64,000 nt of DNA from Echinimonas agarilytica (GTDB lineage Bacteria; Pseudomonadota; Gammaproteobacteria; Enterobacterales; Neiellaceae): positions 62,001 through 126,000 of the forward strand of contig NZ_JAMQGP010000002.1 in assembly GCF_023703465.1 (NCBI RefSeq), written 5' to 3'. The position numbers and the translations under genes were made by a program. The notes under the pieces were generated by a model, which saw nothing but the letters and a program-made list of their open reading frames with translations, did not search any database and had not been told where the DNA came from. This document shows, piece after piece, positions 27,531 through 36,915 of this stretch; the stretch's first letter is position 1, and every line of letters begins with the position of its first letter.

Positions 27531-28973
27531 GTGAAAATTAAACGCTTTTTTGCCAAAGATATGCGAACAGCCCTTGCCGAAGTAAAGGAAGTGTTGGGAG
27601 CTGAAGCTGTGATTATGTCCAGTAAGAAAGTGACGGGTGGCATCGAAATAGTTGCAGGTATTGATCCTGAACAACTTGAAGCAAGCTTGAATTCCACCGT
27701 TCACGAAGCGCCATCGATTGCGATTAAACAGCCCGTCAAACGTGCACCGACGAAATCTGCTGCAGCCGTTCAAGCATCACGGGATCTGCCCGACGATCAA
27801 GTGAATTTGAGTGGATTGCGAAATAAGATTGCTGCGTTTAATCAAAATCAAGCCGCGAAATCGAATGCGCCAACGAATGAATCTGAAGATTCTTTGCAAA
27901 GCTTACTCAAGCGTCAGCAACAGCAAGTGCAAAGCATGGAAGTCCCCAAAAGAGCTCAAGAGCGCACAGTGAATCCAGCGTTTTCGGATTGGGATAAAAA
28001 TGGGCAACAGCCGCAGCACGCAGCCCAATCATCAAACGAAGCACAACAACAAATAGCTGCATTGCAAGAAGAAATGCAGGCAATGCGTCAACTTCTAGAA
28101 CATCAAGTTTCCGGATTAATGAAAACTGAAATGGAGCGCTCTGAACCAGTAAGAGCTATGCTTGTGAAACAATTAACTAAAATTGGTATTTGTTCAGATT
28201 TAGCAGACCAATTTGCATGCTATATTGGGGAGAACGTTACTGGACGCGATGCTTGGCGTCAGCTGCAGCAATTAATTACAGAACAGTTAGTTGTAACTGA
28301 TGATGAAGTGCTACGTTTAGGAGGTGTGGTTGCGCTAGTTGGGCCTACAGGAGTTGGTAAAACAACGACTATCGCTAAGCTTGCAGCACGATTCGTAGCG
28401 CTACATGGTGCTGATCAGGTTGCCTTAGTCACAACGGATAGCTATCGAATTGGGGCCAAAGATCAGTTGGCAACATATGGTCGAATTTTGGGTTGTCCGG
28501 TTCGTAGTGCTAAAAATTCGGAAGAATTAACAGAGCAATTACATAACTTACGACACAGAAAGTTGATTTTGATCGATACTGCGGGAATGGGACAGCGTGA
28601 TATGCGTCTCAATGAACAGTTAAATACCCTAATCAGCAATACCCGTGTTAAAATCAAGAGCTATCTGGTCTTGCCTGCAACTGCCCAACGAGTGGTGATG
28701 CAGGAAGCCGTTGAACAGTTTAGAAAAATTCCGCTACGTGGTTGTATTTTCACCAAATTGGATGAATGTCTCAGCCTCGGAGAGTGTATAAGCGTAGCGA
28801 TTCAAAATGCATTACCAATCGGGTATCTTAGCGATGGACAGCGAGTACCTGAAGATTTAAGAGTTGCTGATGCTAGTTACTTGGTGCGCGAGGCTGTAGC
28901 CTTAGCGGCAGGACGACGTCAGTCACCGCGGCCAGCCGAAAAAAGAGGTCGCGCCGAAAATTCAAGAATGTAA
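27531..28973 (+). CDS. flhF: Polar flagellar localisation GTPase FlhF
   Basis: 480 residues. A conserved start (MKIKRFFAKDMRTAL), a Gln-rich linker (about 60-190), then the SRP-type GTPase domain with P-loop GPTGVGKTTT near residue 271, DSYRIGA and LIDTAGMGQRD. FlhF marks the old pole for flagellum assembly. With fleN downstream it sets place and number; their presence is strong evidence for a single polar flagellum. Confidence 0.96.
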   Translation: MKIKRFFAKDMRTALAEVKEVLGAEAVIMSSKKVTGGIEIVAGIDPEQLEASLNSTVHEAPSIAIKQPVKRAPTKSAAAVQASRDLPDDQVNLSGLRNKIAAFNQNQAAKSNAPTNESEDSLQSLLKRQQQQVQSMEVPKRAQERTVNPAFSDWDKNGQQPQHAAQSSNEAQQQIAALQEEMQAMRQLLEHQVSGLMKTEMERSEPVRAMLVKQLTKIGICSDLADQFACYIGENVTGRDAWRQLQQLITEQLVVTDDEVLRLGGVVALVGPTGVGKTTTIAKLAARFVALHGADQVALVTTDSYRIGAKDQLATYGRILGCPVRSAKNSEELTEQLHNLRHRKLILIDTAGMGQRDMRLNEQLNTLISNTRVKIKSYLVLPATAQRVVMQEAVEQFRKIPLRGCIFTKLDECLSLGECISVAIQNALPIGYLSDGQRVPEDLRVADASYLVREAVALAAGRRQSPRPAEKRGRAENSRM

Positions 28974-28982
28974 GCGAGTAGT

Positions 28983-29861
28983 ATGGAACTGGACCAAGCA
29001 ACAGGGTTGAGAAAGATGAATCGCCGAAAGATGGTTAAAGTCATAGCCGTAACAGGCGGTAAAGGAGGCGTTGGTAAAACCAATGTTTCGATCAACCTCG
29101 CGGTTTCGTTGGCGGCACAAGGGCAACGAGTCGTCGTATTAGATGCTGACCTTGGGTTGGCAAACGTTGATGTATTGTTGGGACTTCGCGTCCACAAAAA
29201 CATTTCTCACGTTCTTTCAGGCGAATGCGACTTGGAAGAAATTATGCTCGAAGGTCCCGGCGGCATTCGAATTGTTCCCGCATCTTCAGGCATGCGCAGC
29301 ATGGTTGAACTCACGCAAACAGAGCATGCGGGCCTTGTTCGAGCATTTAGTGAATTGCAGGGCGACTATGATGTGTTGATCGTAGATACCGCCGCAGGCA
29401 TTTCTGATATGGTTTTGAGCTTCTCACGCGCTGCGCAAGATGTAGTCGTGGTGGTGTGTGATGAACCCACGTCAATTACCGATGCTTATGCTTTAATCAA
29501 GTTATTAAACCGTGAGCATGGTCTATTCAAATTCAAAATTGTCGCCAATATGGTGAAAAACTTGCGTGAAGGCCAAGAACTTTTTGCCAAACTCTCTAAA
29601 GTAACAGACCGATTTTTAGATGTCGCATTGGAGTTGGTTGCAACGGTTCCATTTGATGAAAATGTCCGTCGAGCCGTGCGTAAGCAAAAAGTAGTCGTGC
29701 AAGAGTATCCAAAGTCTGCTTCTTCTATCGCATATAAAACGCTGGCTTCAAAGGCCATGACGTGGCCAATTCCATCTCAACCTCAAGGACATTTGACGTT
29801 TTTTGTAGAGCAGCTTTTAAACGGCAATGTAAGAGAGCAGGAAGATACTATAAGTGAGTAA
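28983..29861 (+). CDS. fleN: Flagellar number regulator FleN/FlhG (MinD-like ATPase)
   Basis: 292 residues. Deviant Walker A GGKGGVGKTN (about 25-34), DADLGLANVD and IVDTAAGISD mark a ParA/MinD-type ATPase. The amphipathic C-terminal region is consistent with membrane contact. FleN limits flagellar number by restraining FlrA/FleQ and FlhF. It overlaps fliA by 8 bases. Confidence 0.95.
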   Translation: MELDQATGLRKMNRRKMVKVIAVTGGKGGVGKTNVSINLAVSLAAQGQRVVVLDADLGLANVDVLLGLRVHKNISHVLSGECDLEEIMLEGPGGIRIVPASSGMRSMVELTQTEHAGLVRAFSELQGDYDVLIVDTAAGISDMVLSFSRAAQDVVVVVCDEPTSITDAYALIKLLNREHGLFKFKIVANMVKNLREGQELFAKLSKVTDRFLDVALELVATVPFDENVRRAVRKQKVVVQEYPKSASSIAYKTLASKAMTWPIPSQPQGHLTFFVEQLLNGNVREQEDTISE

Positions 29862-30573
29862 AGCCGCTCCCTATATGGCGCAACAACGAGATGAACTGGT
29901 TCGGCAGCATGCCGATTTAGTGAAACGCATTGCGCATCATCTAAAGGGAAGGTTACCTGCAAACGTTCAAGTTGACGATTTAATTCAGGCAGGCATGATT
30001 GGACTGCTCGAAGCGCTTAAAAATTATGACAATGCCAAAGGTGCTGCATTTGAAACATATGCAGGCATCCGAATTCGAGGCGCTATGCTTGACGAACTAA
30101 GACGCGGAGATTGGTCACCTCGTTCAGTGCATCAACAAAGTCGAAAAGTTTCTGAAGCAATACAACGCGTCGAGCAAGAAACAGGGCGTGATGCGCTTGA
30201 TTCAGAAGTTGCAAGTAAGCTTGATATGTCGGTGACGGATTATCATCACCTGATTGCAACACTGAATACTGGAAAAATAGTTGGCATCGAAGACCTTGGG
30301 GTCAGTGAAGATGCTGTGAGAGTGGAGTCGCAGGATGATGATGATTCGACACCGTTTCATGACATCAGTCGCGAACAATTCCAAAAAGCACTCTCTGAAG
30401 CAATTAAGACCTTACCTGAGCGAGAAGCTTTGGTATTGTCTTTGTATTATGATGATGAATTGAATTTGAGGGAAATCGGTGATGTATTAGAAGTGAGCGA
30501 ATCTCGTGTATGCCAGATTCATTCGCAAGCGATGCATCGTTTGAAAGCCAGACTAAAGTCTTGGCAAGATTGA
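29854..30573 (+). CDS. fliA: Flagellar sigma factor FliA (sigma-28)
   Basis: 239 residues, GTG start inside the end of fleN. Region 2 (VDDLIQAGMIGLLEAL and YAGIRIRGAMLDELR) and region 4 (LPEREALVLSLYYDDELNLREIG with the final helix SESRVCQIHSQA) are intact. FliA directs late genes: flagellin, stators and chemotaxis. Two elements in this window fit its recognition sequence (30554 and 44354). FlgM, its anti-sigma factor, is not in the window. Confidence 0.97.
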   Translation: MSKAAPYMAQQRDELVRQHADLVKRIAHHLKGRLPANVQVDDLIQAGMIGLLEALKNYDNAKGAAFETYAGIRIRGAMLDELRRGDWSPRSVHQQSRKVSEAIQRVEQETGRDALDSEVASKLDMSVTDYHHLIATLNTGKIVGIEDLGVSEDAVRVESQDDDDSTPFHDISREQFQKALSEAIKTLPEREALVLSLYYDDELNLREIGDVLEVSESRVCQIHSQAMHRLKARLKSWQD

Positions 30574-30580
30574 CCGATAT
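30554..30580 (+). promoter_or_regulatory. Sigma-28 promoter for the che operon, inside the fliA 3' end
   Basis: TAAAGTCT (7 of 8 matching TAAAGTTT), an 11-base spacer and ACCGATAT (6 of 8 matching GCCGATAA). The -35 box is within the last codons of fliA and the -10 box spans its stop. Predicted start is near 30588, about 25 bases before cheY. Confidence 0.6.
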
Positions 30581-30612
30581 ATAGTTTTAATGCGCCTGTG
30601 GGAGGGCATGCT

Positions 30613-30996
30613 TTGAAAACAGACATGAAGATCCTGATTGTGGACGATTTTTCTACAATGAGGCGAATCATTAAAAACCTTTTGCGTGATTTGGGCTTTA
30701 CCAATACTCAAGAGGCTGATGATGGTAGTACAGCGTTGCCTATGCTTAAAAATGGTGAGTTTGAATTTGTAGTCACAGATTGGAACATGCCTGGTATGCA
30801 AGGTATTGATTTACTCCGAGCTATTAGAGCGGACGATCAGCTAAAGCACTTACCTGTATTGATGGTGACTGCTGAGGCGAAACGAGAACAAATTGTTGCT
30901 GCGGCTCAAGCTGGAGTAAACGGCTATATTGTGAAGCCTTTTACAGCTGCGACTTTGAAAGAAAAGCTCGATAAAATATTTGAGCGTATTGCTTAA
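30613..30996 (+). CDS. cheY: Chemotaxis response regulator CheY
   Basis: 127 residues from a TTG at 30613, chosen because GGAGGG lies 6 bases upstream and the protein then starts [18 protein letters not shown], closely matching the family. The open frame reaches back to a GTG at 30598. Acid pair D11-D12, phospho-acceptor D56 (VVTDWNMPG) and the Lys in VKPFTA are all present. CheY-P carries the signal from CheA to FliM. Confidence 0.96.
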   Translation: MKTDMKILIVDDFSTMRRIIKNLLRDLGFTNTQEADDGSTALPMLKNGEFEFVVTDWNMPGMQGIDLLRAIRADDQLKHLPVLMVTAEAKREQIVAAAQAGVNGYIVKPFTAATLKEKLDKIFERIA

Positions 30997-31025
30997 CGCG
31001 GTAGAGCGGCGGAGCCAACCAACGA

Positions 31026-31817
31026 ATGACGACGATAGCGCCTAGGATCACCCTAGAACAAGCAAAGCAGCTTGTTGAGTTGATTGAAACGGGAGAGCAG
31101 GAAAAAGCTAATAACTTGCTTGATTCTGTAGTTGAAGAAAATATTAATCGAGCGGGCGGACTGCTTCAGCTCGATAATGACCTGTTTGAACAGATAGGTA
31201 AGTTAACTCGACAACTACACACCGCTTTGTCGGATTTTCAACTGGATCCCCGCATTACAGATCTCGCCCGAACAGAAATGCCAGATGCACAATCTCGATT
31301 AAATTACGTGATTGAAATGACGGAAAACGCAGCCAATAAAACAATGGATGCGGTCGAATTTGCGCTACCTGTTGCAGATAAATTGAGTGAATCATTTGAA
31401 AACCTCCAACCTCGCTGGTCTTTGCTGATGAAGCAAGCAACCAGCTTGGATGAGTTTAAAGGTTTGTGCCAAGACACAAATACTTTTTTAACAGAGGCGC
31501 ACAATGACACCAATCAACTGCATGGCAAGCTGACAGATGTGTTAATGGCTCAAGATTTTCAAGACCTTACAGGCCAAGTGATTCGACGTGTTATTCAGCT
31601 TGTACAAGAAGTTGAAGACAGCCTAATTCACATGCTTAAAGTTTTCGGCGAAAACATGGAAAACACTGCAGTGGCTGAGGAATCAAGCACTGTGGCGGAG
31701 AATAAAGCAGCCAAAGCTGTGGAAGCGGAAGGGCCTGTTATGGATGCAGAAAACCGAGAAGATGTCGTTAACGATCAAGATGATGTTGATGATTTGCTTT
31801 CAAGTTTGGGCTTTTAG
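31026..31817 (+). CDS. cheZ: CheY-P phosphatase CheZ
   Basis: 263 residues. Long helical hairpin with the catalytic segment MAQDFQDLTGQVIRR (Asp and Gln of CheZ), an acidic linker, and the C-terminal CheY-binding peptide DVDDLLSSLGF. It ends the signal by removing phosphate from CheY. Confidence 0.95.
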   Translation: MTTIAPRITLEQAKQLVELIETGEQEKANNLLDSVVEENINRAGGLLQLDNDLFEQIGKLTRQLHTALSDFQLDPRITDLARTEMPDAQSRLNYVIEMTENAANKTMDAVEFALPVADKLSESFENLQPRWSLLMKQATSLDEFKGLCQDTNTFLTEAHNDTNQLHGKLTDVLMAQDFQDLTGQVIRRVIQLVQEVEDSLIHMLKVFGENMENTAVAEESSTVAENKAAKAVEAEGPVMDAENREDVVNDQDDVDDLLSSLGF

Positions 31818-31831
31818 CAGGAGAAAGATGT

Positions 31832-34018
31832 ATGTCATATGATCTTGATGAAGATATCCTGCAGGACTTCTTAGTTGAAGCTGCTGAAATTCTAGAGCAA
31901 CTGCAAGAGCAGTTGGTGGAGCTTGAGAATAATCCGGAAGATAGTGATTTACTAAACGCTATTTTTAGGGGCTTTCATACCGTTAAGGGAGGGGCCGGCT
32001 TTCTTTCTCTTACGGAACTCGTTGATGCGTGTCACGGGGCAGAAAACGTCTTCGATATCTTGCGCAATGGTCAACGAGCGGTTACATCTGAATTGATGGA
32101 TGTAATTTTACAAGCGCTCGATGCTATTAACGAAATGTTTGTTCAGGTGCAAAATAGAGAAGCTTTAAGTGCTGCAGACCCTGCTATTTTGGCTGAGCTA
32201 CACAGACTCAGCTCTCCTGAAGCAGAAGTCGCACCCGCTGCACCTGAGGTTCCAGCTCCTACCGTCACTCCAGAGCCAACTCCTGAGGTCATTCCAGAAA
32301 GCAATGCCGCTGATACTGCCATTGGTCCGGTTGATGATATCAATGATGACGATTTTGAACGGCTATTGGATGAACTACACGGCAAAGGTGGCAGTCCCAC
32401 CGCTGCCAGCGCTCAGCCTTTAACGACTCCTAGCCCTGCACCGGCAGCTCCTGCCGCGTCATCGGGCATGGGTGATGACATTACCGACGACGAATTCGAA
32501 GCTCTGTTGGATGAGCTTCATGGTAAAGGTAGCTTCAGTGCAGCAGAAGAAGCGGCTGCGGCGCCGGTACCAACTCCAGATTCAGGCAGTACTGAAGATA
32601 CGATTTCAGATGATGAGTTTGAAGCCTTGCTGGACGAATTGCATGGAAAAGGTGGCTCCCCTAATCCAGGTGCTGCGGATGTGGCTCAAACTGCTCCAGA
32701 AATACCTGCGCCTGCCGCTCCTGCTGCGGAAACTCCCGTTCCAGCGCCAGAACCTGTCGTAGCAAAACCGAAACCTGCGGCCGCAGCCCCAGCTGCACCC
32801 AAAGAAAAAGATGCTCCCAAAGCTCCAATGAAGCCGAGCCAAGGTGAGACAACCGTGCGTGTTGATACAGCTCGGTTAGACCAAATTATGAATATGGTGG
32901 GTGAGCTCGTTCTGGTTCGAAACCGCTTACTTAGCCTCGGCTTGACCCATAACGATGAAGAAATGGGCAAAGCCATTGCTAATTTAGATGTGGTGACTGC
33001 TGATCTGCAAGGTGCAGTCATGCAAACCCGAATGCAGCCGATTAAAAAAGTATTCGGACGCTTCCCTCGGGTCGTTCGAGACCTTGCGCGAAGCTTGAAA
33101 AAAGAAATCAAGCTTGAGTTGGAAGGTGAAGATACAGATTTAGATAAAAATCTGGTTGAAGCTCTAGCCGATCCGCTCGTCCACTTGGTTCGGAACTCGG
33201 TTGATCACGGTATCGAAATGCCAGACATCCGAGCTGCAGCAGGCAAAGATAGAACCGGTATTGTCAAACTTTCTGCCAGCCAGGAAGGCGATCACATTCT
33301 GCTGACCATTACAGATGATGGCGCGGGAATGGATGCTGAGCGTTTAAAAGGCATTGCCATCGATCGAGGTGTACTGGATGCGGATTCCGCTGCTCGATTG
33401 TCCAATGAAGATGCTTACAATTTGATTTTTGCGCCAGGCTTTTCGACCAAAACAGAGATTTCCGATATCTCTGGTCGAGGTGTGGGGATGGATGTTGTAA
33501 AAACAAAAATCACTCAACTCAATGGCTCGGTTCATATTACGTCGGACAAAGGCGTAGGAACTCGACTTGAGATTAAGGTGCCGTTAACGCTCGCGATCAT
33601 GCCGACGCTAATGGTTGTGGTGGGCAAGCAGACATTTGCATTACCACTTGCATCCGTCAATGAGATTTTCCATCTCGACTTAGGCAAAACCAATGTCGTT
33701 GATGGCCAAGTTACCGTGGTGGTTCGTGACCGAGCTATCCCACTCTTTTACCTCGACCAATGGCTCGTTAAATTCGCCGGTGGAGAACAAGATCGCAGCG
33801 CATCGAAAGGACATGTGGTCATTGTTCAGGTCGGTATGCAACAAATTGGTTTTGTTGTAGATGCCTTAATTGGACAGGAAGAAGTGGTGATTAAACCATT
33901 GGGTACTATGTTACAAGGCACGCCTGGTATGGCCGGTGCAACAATTACCAGCGATGGCGGTATTGCACTCATCTTAGATGTTCCTAGTTTATTGAAGTTT
34001 TACGCACGTAAGTCGTAG
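31832..34018 (+). CDS. cheA: Chemotaxis histidine kinase CheA
   Basis: 728 residues. P1 Hpt domain with phospho-His H49 (GFHTVKGGAGF); a Pro/Ala-rich region (about 130-335) that holds three copies of a DDEFEALLDELHGKG-like motif and no visible P2 fold; P3 dimerisation helix beginning near VRVDTARLDQIMNMVGE; P4 ATPase with N-box LVRNSVDHGIE, TDDGAGMD and SGRGVGMDVV; P5 CheW-like domain at the end. It phosphorylates CheY and CheB in polar receptor arrays. In Vibrio the linker of CheA binds ParP, whose gene is at 37706. Confidence 0.96.
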   Translation: MSYDLDEDILQDFLVEAAEILEQLQEQLVELENNPEDSDLLNAIFRGFHTVKGGAGFLSLTELVDACHGAENVFDILRNGQRAVTSELMDVILQALDAINEMFVQVQNREALSAADPAILAELHRLSSPEAEVAPAAPEVPAPTVTPEPTPEVIPESNAADTAIGPVDDINDDDFERLLDELHGKGGSPTAASAQPLTTPSPAPAAPAASSGMGDDITDDEFEALLDELHGKGSFSAAEEAAAAPVPTPDSGSTEDTISDDEFEALLDELHGKGGSPNPGAADVAQTAPEIPAPAAPAAETPVPAPEPVVAKPKPAAAAPAAPKEKDAPKAPMKPSQGETTVRVDTARLDQIMNMVGELVLVRNRLLSLGLTHNDEEMGKAIANLDVVTADLQGAVMQTRMQPIKKVFGRFPRVVRDLARSLKKEIKLELEGEDTDLDKNLVEALADPLVHLVRNSVDHGIEMPDIRAAAGKDRTGIVKLSASQEGDHILLTITDDGAGMDAERLKGIAIDRGVLDADSAARLSNEDAYNLIFAPGFSTKTEISDISGRGVGMDVVKTKITQLNGSVHITSDKGVGTRLEIKVPLTLAIMPTLMVVVGKQTFALPLASVNEIFHLDLGKTNVVDGQVTVVVRDRAIPLFYLDQWLVKFAGGEQDRSASKGHVVIVQVGMQQIGFVVDALIGQEEVVIKPLGTMLQGTPGMAGATITSDGGIALILDVPSLLKFYARKS
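32337..32660 (+). repeat. Three-copy peptide repeat in the CheA linker
   Basis: Three segments encode near-identical 14-16 residue peptides: DDDFERLLDELHGKGG (around 32347-32394), DDEFEALLDELHGKGS (around 32487-32532) and DDEFEALLDELHGKGG (around 32609-32656). They are separated by Pro/Ala-rich spacers. The DNA of the copies differs at many third positions, so the repeat is maintained at protein level and is not a recent duplication. Confidence 0.85.
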
Positions 34019-34034
34019 GAATAGCGAGGCCTAA

Positions 34035-35210
34035 ATGCAGCTGAAAGTTCTGGTCGTCGATGACTCCAGCTTTTTTCGTCGCCGTGTCAGCGAAATTATT
34101 GATTCTGACAGCGGCTTAACCGTGATTGATACTGCCGTAAACGGCAAAGAGGCTGTTGAAAAAGCTAAGGCTCTTAAGCCTGATGTTATTACAATGGACA
34201 TCGAGATGCCCGTTATGAATGGCATTGATGCTGTGAAGTCTATTATGGCTTCCAAACCAGTGCCGATCTTGATGTTTTCTTCTTTAACGCACGAAGGGGC
34301 GAAATCGACCTTAGATGCGTTGGAAGCCGGCGCTCTTGATTTTCTTCCCAAGAAATTTGAAGACATTGCTCGAGATCGTAAAGAAGCAACCCATGTTTTA
34401 ATTGAGCGCATTAAAGAGATAGCTCGGAGGCGGTTTAGTCTTCGGCCTATTACTAAGCGTGCTTCGCCGACTTCAAATTCTTCGCTGAACAAAGCACAAG
34501 CATCTTTGAAAGCTGCATCAAGTGCACTTAAGGGGCCAAAACCTGAAGTTCGTAAAACACCAATAGCCAAAGCTTCTGTACAACCAAGATTGGCGGCTTC
34601 GCCTGCGCGTACATCTAGAAAATCGGCAAGCGGTAAGCAATACAAGCTGCTGGCCATTGGAACGTCTACGGGAGGACCTGTTGCGCTGCAGACTGTATTA
34701 ACGCAGTTGCCGCAGAACTACCCTTTGCCAATTCTTTTGATTCAGCACATGCCAGCCGCCTTCACAGGAGCATTTGCGCAGCGACTCAATGGCTTATGCA
34801 AAATTAATGTTAAAGAAGCTGCGAATGGTGACGTTATAAAAGCAGGGTGTGCTTATTTGGCACCTGGTGGTACCCAAATGATGCTTGATGGTAAACCTAA
34901 TTCTGCCCGTATCAAAATTGTGGATGGGGGGGAACGAATGAATTATAAACCGTCAGTTGATGTTTCTTTCGCCTCGGCAGCCAAAGTTTATGGTGGCGAC
35001 GTGTTGGCCATAGTGCTCACTGGAATGGGCGCAGATGGGCGAGACGGAGCCCGAATGTTGAAAGATTTGGGTGCTAAGGTCTGGGCACAAGATGAGGCGA
35101 GCTGTGTTGTATATGGCATGCCTCAAGCGGTAGCGAGTGCTGGAATCGCTGAAGACAGCATCGACCTAGCCGACATTGCAGAACGAATCGTCATAGAGAC
35201 TCATGGATAA
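34035..35210 (+). CDS. cheB: Chemotaxis methylesterase/glutaminase CheB
   Basis: 391 residues. Receiver domain with phospho-acceptor D55 ([12 protein letters not shown]), a long Ser/Ala/Lys-rich linker (about 135-200), and the methylesterase domain with the catalytic Ser in GTSTGGP, His in IQHMPAAFT and Asp in MGADGRDG. It removes methyl groups from receptors during adaptation. The partner cheR is not in the window. The end overlaps motC by 8 bases. Confidence 0.95.
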   Translation: MQLKVLVVDDSSFFRRRVSEIIDSDSGLTVIDTAVNGKEAVEKAKALKPDVITMDIEMPVMNGIDAVKSIMASKPVPILMFSSLTHEGAKSTLDALEAGALDFLPKKFEDIARDRKEATHVLIERIKEIARRRFSLRPITKRASPTSNSSLNKAQASLKAASSALKGPKPEVRKTPIAKASVQPRLAASPARTSRKSASGKQYKLLAIGTSTGGPVALQTVLTQLPQNYPLPILLIQHMPAAFTGAFAQRLNGLCKINVKEAANGDVIKAGCAYLAPGGTQMMLDGKPNSARIKIVDGGERMNYKPSVDVSFASAAKVYGGDVLAIVLTGMGADGRDGARMLKDLGAKVWAQDEASCVVYGMPQAVASAGIAEDSIDLADIAERIVIETHG

Positions 35211-35946
35211 ATCAACACTTCTGGGCATATTACTGGGCTTTGGAGCTCTGTTTTTAGGGCAAGTATGGGAAGGGGGCAGCTTATACTCCCTTCTGAGCTT
35301 TCCTGCCTTTTTGATCGTTGTCGGTGGCACTATTGGTGCTGTACTTATTCAAACACCTCTTGTGGTTGCAAAGAGAGCGTTGGGCCAATTGGTTTGGATG
35401 ATCAAAGCGCCTTTGCCTCCGCTCGATGAAGGAATTGAAAAAATTCTCCATTGGTCGAATATCAGTCGCCATGATGGTTTGTTAGGGCTTGAGAATCAGA
35501 TTATGGATGAGCCTGATGATTTTGTTCGCAAGGGTCTTACTCTATTGGTAGATGGCGCAGAGGCTGAACAAATTCGCGCCACCATGGACATTGATATGGT
35601 GATGCAACGTGAGTTGCAACTCGATGCGTCTAAAACATATGAGGCCATGGGCGGGTACTCTCCGACTATTGGAATTATCGGTGCCGTTTTGGGGCTCATT
35701 GAAGCCATGAATTATTTGAGCGAACCAGAGCGCCTTGGTGTTGGGATTGCGACAGCCTTTGTCGCTACCATTTACGGTGTTGGTTTTGCTAACTTTATAT
35801 ACCTACCTATTGCCAATAAAATTCGCTACCACATTTATAATCAAGCCAACTATCAAGAGCTCATGGTTGAAGGCTTGGTTGCAGTTGCTCATGGTGAAAA
35901 TCCTCGCAATATTGAAATGCGTTTACGCGCATTTACCCAACAATAA
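35203..35946 (+). CDS. motC: Flagellar motor stator protein MotC (MotA family)
   Basis: 247 residues with the four membrane segments of MotA-type proteins; segments 3 and 4 contain [16 protein letters not shown] and [14 protein letters not shown]. MotCD is the second stator set known from Pseudomonas, located in the che cluster just as here. It is translationally coupled to cheB. Confidence 0.93.
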   Translation: MDKSTLLGILLGFGALFLGQVWEGGSLYSLLSFPAFLIVVGGTIGAVLIQTPLVVAKRALGQLVWMIKAPLPPLDEGIEKILHWSNISRHDGLLGLENQIMDEPDDFVRKGLTLLVDGAEAEQIRATMDIDMVMQRELQLDASKTYEAMGGYSPTIGIIGAVLGLIEAMNYLSEPERLGVGIATAFVATIYGVGFANFIYLPIANKIRYHIYNQANYQELMVEGLVAVAHGENPRNIEMRLRAFTQQ

Positions 35947-35958
35947 TTTGGGGGCCTT

Positions 35959-36915
35959 GTGTACAAATACAATCGCGCTCGACGTCACCGCAATGATCAA
36001 CATATAGACCGCTGGTTGGTCTCATATGCCGACTATATGACCCTGATGTTCGCTTTGTTTGTAGTGTTGTACGCAATGGCACTTGCCAGAGAAGGTTCAT
36101 TGGAAGAACTAACACAGCGACTCGGTGACATCTTCAATTCTAAGCAGACCTCACAGGCAGAGCCGAATCCAAATTCAGGGCTCATGCTCGAAGCCAGTGA
36201 TGACCACCTTTATGGCCACGGTTTGATGAAAGAAGGCGGTCCAGAGTTGGTCGACGCCGAATCTGATATTCTAAATATCCGTAAAAAGCACGAAGGTACA
36301 GCGCTTTCTAATTTAGAAAATGACTTGAACGAAGCATTGCAAGAATTGGTGAATGCGGGGTTTGCGGATATTGAACGACAAGATGATTGGTTAGTGTTGT
36401 CATTGAGCTCAAATCTAATTTTTGCGAGTGGCAGTTCCAATCCCTCAAGCAATTTAAAAGAATTGATTCCAGTTGTGGCCAAAGTTTTAGCCCCTGCAGA
36501 TAATTATATTCGAGTGCGTGGTTATACTGATTCGGCGCCAATTGATAACGAAGTATTTAGCTCTAACTGGGACTTGTCAGCAGCGCGTGCAGCAAAAGTA
36601 TTAGATGGTCTGATCGGCCAAGGCATTCGTGACAATTTGTTAGCCTTGGAAGCCTTTGGCCCTAATTTTCCTCGCGCGACCAACGAAACCTCTGAAGGGC
36701 GAGCGGCAAACCGTCGAGTTGAAATTGCCGTCTCTAAGTGGGCATCTCCCACAGAAGATGATACTGCGGAGGTCACCCAAGAAGAGGCACTTAAGCCACT
36801 TGAAAAACTGGATGACTACGACAGCATTCAAGTGATCGAATTACCTGGCGGCGGTATCCGTATTACGACACGTCGCTCCCCGGATGATCCTGCAGCTCAG
36901 GAGCCACAGCCATGA
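35959..36915 (+). CDS. motD: Flagellar motor stator protein MotD (MotB family)
   Basis: 318 residues, GTG start after GGGGG. One membrane helix with the proton-carrying Asp D25 (SYADYMTLMFALF), a plug/linker region, then an OmpA-type peptidoglycan-binding domain (about 150-260) with RVRGYTDSAP and NWDLSAARA. The acidic tail is variable. It anchors the MotC ring to the wall; its stop overlaps the next gene by 4 bases. Confidence 0.93.
   Translation: MYKYNRARRHRNDQHIDRWLVSYADYMTLMFALFVVLYAMALAREGSLEELTQRLGDIFNSKQTSQAEPNPNSGLMLEASDDHLYGHGLMKEGGPELVDAESDILNIRKKHEGTALSNLENDLNEALQELVNAGFADIERQDDWLVLSLSSNLIFASGSSNPSSNLKELIPVVAKVLAPADNYIRVRGYTDSAPIDNEVFSSNWDLSAARAAKVLDGLIGQGIRDNLLALEAFGPNFPRATNETSEGRAANRRVEIAVSKWASPTEDDTAEVTQEEALKPLEKLDDYDSIQVIELPGGGIRITTRRSPDDPAAQEPQP

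Noticed and set aside
32221-32830. Repetitive Pro/Ala coding region considered as a CRISPR or tandem DNA repeat
   Set aside because: The repeats are at the peptide level and their DNA is divergent; the reading frame of CheA is continuous through it.
34031-34657. 208-codon frame on the minus strand across cheB
   Set aside because: Mirrors the codon pattern of cheB, whose receiver and linker are clearly coding; no motif in the antisense protein.
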